The notes under the pieces: generated by a model | Told to the model about the DNA's origin: nothing | Databases searched by the model: none | What the model saw: the letters and a program-made list of their open reading frames with translations, nothing else | Part shown: positions 1 to 4,838 of the stretch, piece after piece | How positions within the stretch are numbered: position 1 is the first letter of the stretch | How the letters are laid out: each line of letters begins with the position of its first letter | Translations under genes and position numbers: made by a program | Source of the DNA: Alphaproteobacteria bacterium | Lineage (GTDB): Bacteria; Pseudomonadota; Alphaproteobacteria; Micropepsales; Micropepsaceae | Assembly: GCA_017307315.1 (NCBI GenBank) | Contig: JAFKFF010000174.1 | Location: 1-5,698, forward strand | DNA: 5,698 nucleotides | Direction of reading: 5' to 3'

Positions 1-180
1 TCCTACAAGTGGAACGACAACATCCAGCTCTATGGCGCGATCGACAATGTCATCAACACCCCGCCGCCGATCCCGGCTGCGAGCAGCGCTGCGCTCAACT
101 TCTACGACCAGTCGATCCGCGACGATATCTATGACGCGATCGGCCGCAGCTTCCGCATCGGCGTCCGCTTAAAGTACTGA
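1..180 (+). CDS. TonB-dependent receptor, C-terminal 59 residues (5' end outside window)
   Basis: Frame 1 is open from the first base and stops with TGA at 178-180, so only the end of the gene is present. The peptide has the alternating pattern of outer-membrane barrel strands. The segment IQLYGAIDNVINTPPP resembles the penultimate strand and loop of TonB-dependent receptors, where an xDNVxNxxPP signature is usual. The end, YDAIGRSFRIGVRLKY, matches the family's closing strand (YDxIGRxFxxGxRxxF/Y) with a terminal aromatic residue that serves as the barrel-assembly signal. Such receptors import oligosaccharides, siderophores or other large ligands across the outer membrane using TonB energy. 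The ligand cannot be read from this tail; the neighbouring carbohydrate enzymes make a sugar-type substrate plausible, which is inference. A terminator follows 28 bp after the stop. Confidence 0.85.
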   Translation, partial: SYKWNDNIQLYGAIDNVINTPPPIPAASSAALNFYDQSIRDDIYDAIGRSFRIGVRLKY

Positions 181-208
181 TTCGGCTGTCCCCTGCCGTA
201 ATCAGCTT

Positions 209-249
209 GGCGCCTCCTCTGAAAATAGGGGAGGCGCCCTTTCTTTTTT
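209..249 (+). terminator. Intrinsic terminator after the TonB-dependent receptor
   Basis: The left arm GGCGCCTCCTCT (209-220) pairs with AGGGGAGGCGCC (227-238), giving a 12-bp stem with one G-U pair and a 6-nt loop (GAAAAT). It is followed by CTTTCTTTTTT (239-249). It lies between the receptor stop at 180 and the aldolase start at 289, so it should end most receptor transcripts and could attenuate read-through into the next two genes. Confidence 0.9.
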
Positions 250-275
250 GGGAGTAAAACAGGGACGGGAATGGC

Positions 276-281
276 GGAGGG
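276..281 (+). promoter_or_regulatory. Ribosome binding site deciding the aldolase start at 289
   Basis: GGAGGG lies 7 nt before the ATG at 289-291. An in-frame ATG at 271 has only a weaker AGGGA (261-265) 5 nt upstream. The stronger Shine-Dalgarno match favours 289. Either start keeps the twin-arginine leader. Confidence 0.65.
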
Positions 282-288
282 AAAACGC

Positions 289-1287
289 ATGGATGCCACA
301 CGCAGAGATGCGTTGGGGATGGTTGGGGCTGCGGCGGCAGGTGTCGCCTTCGCCGGTTCGGCCCTGGCGCAAGGGGCGGCCCGCAACCTGGGCAGCAAGA
401 GCAAGACCCTGTTCTGGGTGGCGAGCTGCACGCCCTGCGACAAGAACCTCAAATTCGATCCTGCCGCCTTCAAGGATGTGCTGGGCTGGTTCCAGCACAA
501 TGGCGCCGACGGCGTGGTGGTGCTGGGCACCACGGGCGAATATCCGTCCTTCAGCATGGCCGAACGCAAGGCGGTGATGGAGGTTGCCGGCAAGAACAAG
601 GGCGGCATGAACATCATCTGCAGTTCGGGCACGTCGAATTTTCCCGAGACGATCGAATTGTCCAAGCATGCCGCCGATCACGGCGCCGACGGGCTCCTGG
701 TGATCCCGCCTTTCTATTACAAGAACCCGCCGCTCGCCGGCCTGATCCGGTACTATTCGCTGTTGTTCGACGCGGTGCCGCAGAGCCTGGCGGTCAATCT
801 CTATCATATCCCTTCGCTCAGCGCGGTGCCGATCTCGCACGAGCTTCTGAAGGCCTTGAAGCATTATCCCAATCTTGCGGGCATCAAGGATTCCGAAGAG
901 GATTTGCCGCAGTTCAAGCAGTTCGTGGCGGCGTTCCCCGATCTCAACATGCGCAGCGGCACCGACACCAAGCTGGAGTTCGCCCTGTCCAAGGGGATGG
1001 GCGCCATCCTGGCGGAGGGCAATTTGTTCTGCCGCCAGATCGCGGACATGTTCGCGGCCTTCCGCGCCGGCAAGGACAGTCATGCCGCCTTCATGAAATT
1101 CCAGACGCAGCAGGCCTTGATGCGCAAGCTGGGCGGGGAAATCGATTCCTACGGCCCGATGAAATATGCGCTGAGCCAGCAGATGGGCGTTCCGCAATTC
1201 TATCAGCGTCCGCCCAATCTGGATGTCACCGACGCCCAGAAGGCGGCGATCCGCAAGGGCCTGGCGCAGATCAAGGAAATGGGCTGA
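289..1287 (+). CDS. Tat-exported dihydrodipicolinate synthase/N-acetylneuraminate lyase-family aldolase
   Basis: The product is 332 residues and a class I (Schiff-base) aldolase/lyase of the DapA/NanA TIM-barrel family. From the start at 289, residues 4-10 (TRRDALG) followed by a hydrophobic Ala/Gly stretch and ALA|Q near residue 27 form a twin-arginine signal peptide, so a folded enzyme is probably exported to the periplasm. The mature part, about 305 residues, is normal family length. Visible motifs are GTTGE (80-84), the tyrosine-containing PPFYYKNP (about 140-147), NLYHIPSLSAV (170-180) with the expected catalytic Tyr172, and AGIKDSEED (197-205) whose Lys200 (codon 886-888) is the Schiff-base lysine. 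DapA has YNVPGRT at the Tyr motif, and its Arg binds aspartate semialdehyde. That Arg is absent here, and YHIPSLS is closer to the YNIPALSG of sialate lyase. Lysine biosynthesis is therefore unlikely; cleavage or dehydration of a 2-keto-3-deoxy sugar acid is more plausible, with the substrate unknown. It probably forms an operon with the quinoprotein 61 bp downstream. Confidence 0.88.
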   Translation: MDATRRDALGMVGAAAAGVAFAGSALAQGAARNLGSKSKTLFWVASCTPCDKNLKFDPAAFKDVLGWFQHNGADGVVVLGTTGEYPSFSMAERKAVMEVAGKNKGGMNIICSSGTSNFPETIELSKHAADHGADGLLVIPPFYYKNPPLAGLIRYYSLLFDAVPQSLAVNLYHIPSLSAVPISHELLKALKHYPNLAGIKDSEEDLPQFKQFVAAFPDLNMRSGTDTKLEFALSKGMGAILAEGNLFCRQIADMFAAFRAGKDSHAAFMKFQTQQALMRKLGGEIDSYGPMKYALSQQMGVPQFYQRPPNLDVTDAQKAAIRKGLAQIKEMG

Positions 1288-1348
1288 TTTTCGGAAAAAG
1301 GCGGTTCGGAACGGACCGTTGCGTTCAAGAATTCATCAGGGAGCGAAT

Positions 1349-3406
1349 ATGAAGAAGAAATTGTTGGCCGGCGCCGCGGTGATGCTGTTGGCGGGACCGG
1401 CTTTGGCGCAGACGGGACAGAATGTCGATTGGCCGCTCTATACGGGCGATGCCACGGGCAGCCGGTTCAAGCCGCTGGATCAGATCAACGCCTCGAACTT
1501 CTCGCAGCTGGAAGTGGCGTGGCGCTTCAAGACCGACAATATCGGCAACCGCCCCGAATTTAAGCTGGAAGGCACGCCGATCGAAGTGGGCGGCGTCGTC
1601 TATGCCACCGCCGGTTCGCGCCGCGCGGTGGTCGCGCTGGATGCGGTGACGGGCGAGCTTTTGTGGGTGCATGGCGAGCGGGAAGGCGCGCGCGGCGCCG
1701 CCGCCCCGCGCCAGCTTTCCGGTCGCGGTCCCGCCTATTGGACCGACGGCAAGGACGCGCGCATCTTCTATGTCACGCCGGGCTATTTCCTGATCGCGCT
1801 CGACGCCAAGACCGGCCAGCGCGTCGCCAGCTTCGGCGACAATGGCGCCATCGACCTCAAGGCCGACGACAATCAGAAGATTTCTCCCGACCTGACCACG
1901 GGCGAAATCGGCTGGCAGTCGGCGCCGACCGTGGCGGGCGACGTGGTTCTGGTGGGTTCGGCCTTCCGCGAAGGCTTCACGCCCACCAGCTTCCGCAACA
2001 ACAAGGGCTCGGCGCGCGGCTTCGACGCCCGCACCGGCAAGAAGCTCTGGCAGTTCAACACCATTCCGCAGAAGGGCGAACCCGGCGCGGAAACCTGGCT
2101 GAACAATTCCAACGAATATACCGGCAACAATGGCGTGTGGACCGAAATGACGGCCGACGTCGAAGCGGGCCTCGCCTATCTGCCGGTGGAACAGCCGACC
2201 TCGGATTTCTATGGCGGCCATCGTCCCGGCAACGGCCTTTACGGCAACAGCCTGGTCGCGGTCGACCTGAAGACCGGCAAGGTGAAATGGTACTTCCAGA
2301 CCATCCATCACGAGATCTGGGATTACGACCTGTCCTCGCCGCCGCTGCTGATGGACATCAACGTCAACGGCAAGCCGATTAAGGCGGTCGCTCTGCCGTC
2401 CAAGCAGGGCTTCCTCTATGTCTTCGACCGCATCACCGGCAAGCCGGTGTGGCCGATCCAGGAGAAGAAGGTGGAGAAGGGCGCGGCCCGCGGCGAATGG
2501 TATGCGCCGACCCAGCCCATCCCGACCAAGCCGGCCGCTGATTCGCGCACCGGCGTTTCGGAAAAGGAACTGATCGACTTCACGCCCGAACTGCACCAGA
2601 AGGCGCTGGAGATCGTGAAGAACTACAAGATGGGCCCGATCTACACTCCGCCGGTGCTCAGCCAGAGGCCGGGGCCGCTGGCCACGCTCAGCCTGGGTCC
2701 GGCGAATGGCGGCACCAACTGGCCGGGCGGCTCCTTCAATCCGGAGAACCACACCGCCTATCTCTTCGCCTGCAATTCCTGCCTGATGCCGATGGGGCTG
2801 GTGCCGCCGCCGCCGGGCTTCTCCGACCTTCGCTATGTCGAAGGCCGGGCGGGCCAGAAGGTGGTCATGGTCAATGCCTCGGGCGCGGATGCGGGCGCGG
2901 ATTCGGCGCCCAAGCCCAAGCCCGCGGCTGCTCCGCCGCCGCCGGCCGACGATGGCGAGGATTTCGGCCTCACCGTACAGGGCCTGCCGCTGATCAAGCC
3001 GCCTTATTCGACGATCAGCGCCATCAACCTGGATAAGGGTGAGATCGTTTGGCAGGTCCCCCATGGCGACACGCCCAACAACATCCGCAACAGCCCGGCG
3101 CTGAAGGGGCTCAACATCCCGCGCACCGGCCAGACCAGCTACAATATCGGCACGCTGGTGACCAAGAGCCTGGTGATCGCGGGCGATCCGCAGCTCACCG
3201 TCACGCCCGATCATCCGCGCGGGGCTCCGCTGCGCGCCTATGACCAGGCCACCGGCAAGGAAGTCGGCAATGTTCTGATGCCCGCGCCGCAATCCGGCTC
3301 GCCGATGACCTACATGGTCAACGGCAAGCAGTACATCATCGTGGCGGTGTCGGGCGGCAACTATTCCGGCGAATATATCGCCTACACGCTGCCGGACAGC
3401 CAGTAA
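1349..3406 (+). CDS. Periplasmic PQQ-dependent dehydrogenase (quinoprotein, glucose-dehydrogenase-like)
   Basis: The product is 685 residues. The start at 1349 is preceded by AGGGAG (1338-1343) at 5 nt and opens a clear Sec signal peptide (MKKKLLAGAAVMLLAGPALA|Q, cleaved after residue 20). An upstream in-frame ATG at 1223 lies inside the aldolase gene and is rejected. Tryptophan-docking repeats of the quinoprotein propeller recur: ALDAVTGELLW (97-106), GFDARTGKKLW (224-234), AVDLKTGKVKW (304-314), VFDRITGKPVW (358-368), AINLDKGEIVW (558-568). HHEIWDYD (320-327) matches the active-site strand of membrane glucose dehydrogenase, and Lys352 in LPSKQGFLYVFD fits the PQQ-contacting lysine; both are by analogy. 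A Pro/Ala-rich linker (about 520-535) interrupts the last blades, and the C-terminus (PQSGSPMTYMVNGKQY) is conserved in this subfamily. There is no CXXCH haem site and no N-terminal membrane domain, so electrons must go to a separate acceptor. It would oxidise a sugar or alcohol in the periplasm; the substrate is not readable. Confidence 0.9.
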   Translation: MKKKLLAGAAVMLLAGPALAQTGQNVDWPLYTGDATGSRFKPLDQINASNFSQLEVAWRFKTDNIGNRPEFKLEGTPIEVGGVVYATAGSRRAVVALDAVTGELLWVHGEREGARGAAAPRQLSGRGPAYWTDGKDARIFYVTPGYFLIALDAKTGQRVASFGDNGAIDLKADDNQKISPDLTTGEIGWQSAPTVAGDVVLVGSAFREGFTPTSFRNNKGSARGFDARTGKKLWQFNTIPQKGEPGAETWLNNSNEYTGNNGVWTEMTADVEAGLAYLPVEQPTSDFYGGHRPGNGLYGNSLVAVDLKTGKVKWYFQTIHHEIWDYDLSSPPLLMDINVNGKPIKAVALPSKQGFLYVFDRITGKPVWPIQEKKVEKGAARGEWYAPTQPIPTKPAADSRTGVSEKELIDFTPELHQKALEIVKNYKMGPIYTPPVLSQRPGPLATLSLGPANGGTNWPGGSFNPENHTAYLFACNSCLMPMGLVPPPPGFSDLRYVEGRAGQKVVMVNASGADAGADSAPKPKPAAAPPPPADDGEDFGLTVQGLPLIKPPYSTISAINLDKGEIVWQVPHGDTPNNIRNSPALKGLNIPRTGQTSYNIGTLVTKSLVIAGDPQLTVTPDHPRGAPLRAYDQATGKEVGNVLMPAPQSGSPMTYMVNGKQYIIVAVSGGNYSGEYIAYTLPDSQ

Positions 3407-3422
3407 CGAACGCCCTGCAAAG

Positions 3423-3459
3423 ACCCTCCAGGCACCGAACAGGGCCTGGAGGGTTTTTT
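3423..3459 (+). terminator. Intrinsic terminator after the quinoprotein gene
   Basis: ACCCTCCAGGC (3423-3433) pairs perfectly with GCCTGGAGGGT (3444-3454) around a 10-nt loop, and a T-tract runs through 3454-3459. It sits 17 bp after the TAA at 3404-3406. Read on the minus strand, the same hairpin is followed only by CTTTGC, so it may weakly stop the converging transcript that ends at 3467, but it is built mainly for the plus strand. Confidence 0.93.
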
Positions 3460-3466
3460 GTTGCTC

Positions 3467-3946
3467 TCACGGGATTGCGCTGGCGCTCTCGAAGGTGCGC
3501 AGGCGTGCCGGCCGATCGACGGAGATATTGCCTTCATCGCCCGGGTAGGGACTGCGCAAGCCTTCCGACACGGCGGAGAGCGAAATGCGCGCCCCATCGA
3601 AGCTCTCCGCCTTGCAGGCGAAATCGACGCTGTGCAGGCGGCTGTCGTCGCTGCCGGGGAAGCTGATGGTTTCGCGCTGGCCTTTGAGCAGATAGCCCGA
3701 GAACACGTCATGCGAGGTGCCGTCCAGATAGTTGACGGTGATATGATCGCAATCGATGGCGTCATTGTCGGGCACGAAGCTCAACCGTTCCACCGGGCCA
3801 TCGAAGTGGGTCCAGCTCACATAGGTATAATGATCGGCCGAAACATTCACGGCGCCCAGTTGATGGCTGGCCGCCAGAGCGGGCAACGCGCCGGCGACAC
3901 AGAGCGCGGCGCCGGCCAGAAGCGACGGTTTCAAAAGAAGACGCAT
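3467..3946 (-). CDS. Small secreted protein of unknown function with Sec signal peptide
   Basis: The product is 159 residues. The ATG at 3946 is preceded by AAGGAGAGG (3958-3950), a strong ribosome binding site, and starts a signal peptide (MRLLLKPSLLAGAALCVAGA, then LPALA, cleaved near residue 25). The frame stays open upstream to 4066, but that extension is Arg-rich, lacks a good ribosome site and would bury the signal peptide. The mature part, about 134 residues, has no membrane segment and looks all-beta. The core resembles small periplasmic beta-sandwich proteins: RLSFVPDNDAIDCDHITVNY (54-73), a DGT turn, then ISFPGSDDSRLHSVDF (94-109). The pattern recalls DUF2541-type proteins, but this is a tentative match from memory. 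Two mature cysteines, Cys66 and Cys111, could form a disulfide. No catalytic motif is evident. It has its own stress-type promoter, 141 bp separate it from the exporter gene, and it converges on the quinoprotein gene. Confidence 0.75.
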   Translation of the reverse strand: MRLLLKPSLLAGAALCVAGALPALAASHQLGAVNVSADHYTYVSWTHFDGPVERLSFVPDNDAIDCDHITVNYLDGTSHDVFSGYLLKGQRETISFPGSDDSRLHSVDFACKAESFDGARISLSAVSEGLRSPYPGDEGNISVDRPARLRTFESASAIP

Positions 3947-4012
3947 GAACCTCTCCTTGCGCCGCAACCCCGAAAAGATGCGGCCTTGACGATTTCGATT
4001 CCGTTCGGAGAA

Positions 4013-4040
4013 AAAACGGGAGAGGGGCCGGTTTCGTTCC
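4013..4040 (-). promoter_or_regulatory. Putative EcfG-type (general stress response) promoter for the small secreted protein
   Basis: On the minus strand GGAAC (4040-4036) is followed by a 17-nt spacer (4035-4019) and CGTTTT (4018-4013). This matches the alphaproteobacterial EcfG/SigT consensus GGAAC-N16/17-CGTT. Transcription would begin near 4005, giving an untranslated leader of about 60 nt before the ATG at 3946. It is the only well-formed promoter I can see in the window. It suggests induction under PhyR/NepR/EcfG control, which is inference. Confidence 0.6.
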
Positions 4041-4087
4041 TGCGCCCTATCGCCTTGAAATCCCAATCGTTTGGGAAGTTCCGAAGT

Positions 4088-4735
4088 TCAAGAGGCTTCG
4101 CGCGCGCTCTCGATGATCAGCCGGGCGCCCAGCACGCCAAGCAGGCCGCCCGCCGCGCGATCTATTCCCGAACGTGCCTTGAGATAGATCGCGCGGGGCC
4201 GCGGCGACGACAAGGTCATCGCGACAAAGCAGTACCAGCTGGTTTCGATGGTGAGGTGGATGGGCGGAATGACCAGATACATCCAGAAGGGCACATGCGC
4301 GGGCAGGAGCGCGGCGAAGATGCCGCCGATCACCACCACCGTCTTGGGATTGGAAAGCTGGGTGGCGAGCGCCAGGAAAAAGCTGCGCGCCAGGCCGCGC
4401 GCGGGCCGCGGCGTTTCGATGTCCGCCGCCGGTGCGGAAGGGGCGGCGGCGCCGCGCCAAAGACGCCAGGCCAGAAAAACCAGGTAGGCGCCGCCCACCA
4501 GCTTGAAGGCGATATAGAGCCAGCCCACCTGCGCGATCAGGGCGCGCACGCCCACCAGCGCCAGGGTCGAGATGAAGGCCGCGCCGATCCCCATGCCGGC
4601 GGCGGCGGCGAAACCGTCGCGCCGCGACAGTGCCACCGAGGTGCGCATCACGAAGAGGAAAGAGGGGCCCGGGCTGATGGCGCCCAAGGCAAGCGCCGTC
4701 AAGATGCCGGACAAGACCAGGACGGGATGATCCAT
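4088..4735 (-). CDS. LysE/RhtB-family transporter (amino-acid or small-metabolite exporter)
   Basis: The product is 215 residues, typical for the family (about 200-215). The ATG at 4735 has AGGGAG (4748-4743) at 7 nt. The N-terminal helix carries the family signature GAISPGPSFLFVMRTS (18-33) followed by RRDGFAAAAGMGIGAA (38-53). Probable membrane helices lie at about 4-29, 42-63, 66-93, 115-144, 150-175 and 194-209. The motif QLSNPKT (126-132) before a hydrophobic stretch is also characteristic. Residues 95-114 form an Ala/Pro-rich loop. LysE/RhtB proteins export amino acids such as lysine, threonine or homoserine by proton antiport; the substrate here cannot be assigned. The frame is open upstream without a stop into the fucosidase catalytic domain, but the good ribosome site, signature position and family length all support 4735 as the real start. 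Confidence 0.87.
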   Translation of the reverse strand: MDHPVLVLSGILTALALGAISPGPSFLFVMRTSVALSRRDGFAAAAGMGIGAAFISTLALVGVRALIAQVGWLYIAFKLVGGAYLVFLAWRLWRGAAAPSAPAADIETPRPARGLARSFFLALATQLSNPKTVVVIGGIFAALLPAHVPFWMYLVIPPIHLTIETSWYCFVAMTLSSPRPRAIYLKARSGIDRAAGGLLGVLGARLIIESAREAS

Positions 4736-4798
4736 GCTGCCGCTCCCTGTGCGAACCCGCACTATGCCGTTTCGAAGCGCGGCCGCCGAGCATGTTTT

Positions 4799-4834
4799 GG
4801 CAGGAACCGGCTTTGCGAGCCGGGCATGCCTGCC
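4799..4834 (-). repeat. Nested inverted repeat between fucosidase remnant and exporter gene
   Basis: The outer arms GGCAGG (4799-4804) and CCTGCC (4829-4834) enclose the inner arms CCGGCT (4807-4812) and AGCCGG (4818-4823) with a 5-nt loop. The structure starts 5 bp past the fucosidase stop. On the minus strand it is followed by CCAAAACATG, with no T-tract, so it is not a standard intrinsic terminator. It may be a 3'-end stabilising or Rho-associated hairpin, or chance in GC-rich DNA. Confidence 0.4.
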
Positions 4835-4838
4835 GGGC

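Noticed and set aside
202..1197. A 331-codon minus-strand open frame opposite the aldolase
   Set aside because: It is antisense to a gene with clear catalytic motifs, and its own translation shows no family signature.
1288..1320. Two short inverted repeats in the aldolase-quinoprotein gap (TTTTC-G-GAAAA and AACGG-A-CCGTT)
   Set aside because: Each has only 5-bp arms around a single base, too tight to form a hairpin, with no T-tract. They could be operator half-sites, but nothing else supports that.
1223..1348. N-terminal extension of the quinoprotein to an ATG at 1223
   Set aside because: The extension overlaps the aldolase coding end, is very Arg-rich, and would hide the obvious Sec signal peptide and ribosome site at 1349.
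2774..2785. Haem-c attachment site in the quinoprotein
   Set aside because: The motif is CNSCL, lacking the required His after the second Cys.
1325..3292. A 655-codon open frame on the minus strand, opposite the quinoprotein gene
   Set aside because: It is Arg/Gly/Ala/His-rich with no recognisable motif and is exactly antisense to a strongly supported gene. Long antisense frames are expected from G/C-ending codons.
3819..3831. 13-bp word ACATAGGTATAAT repeated at 5565-5577
   Set aside because: Both copies encode the same tetrapeptide YTYV in unrelated proteins, in the same codon choice. With only two copies and no spacing pattern it is probably coincidence.
3947..4066. N-terminal extension of the small secreted protein to 4066
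   Set aside because: It would place 40 charged residues before a signal peptide and cover both the promoter and the strong ribosome site.
4063..4077. Possible terminator after the exporter gene (CCCAA-ACGA-TTGGG on the minus strand)
   Set aside because: The stem is only 5 bp and is followed by ATTTC, which is too weak to call.
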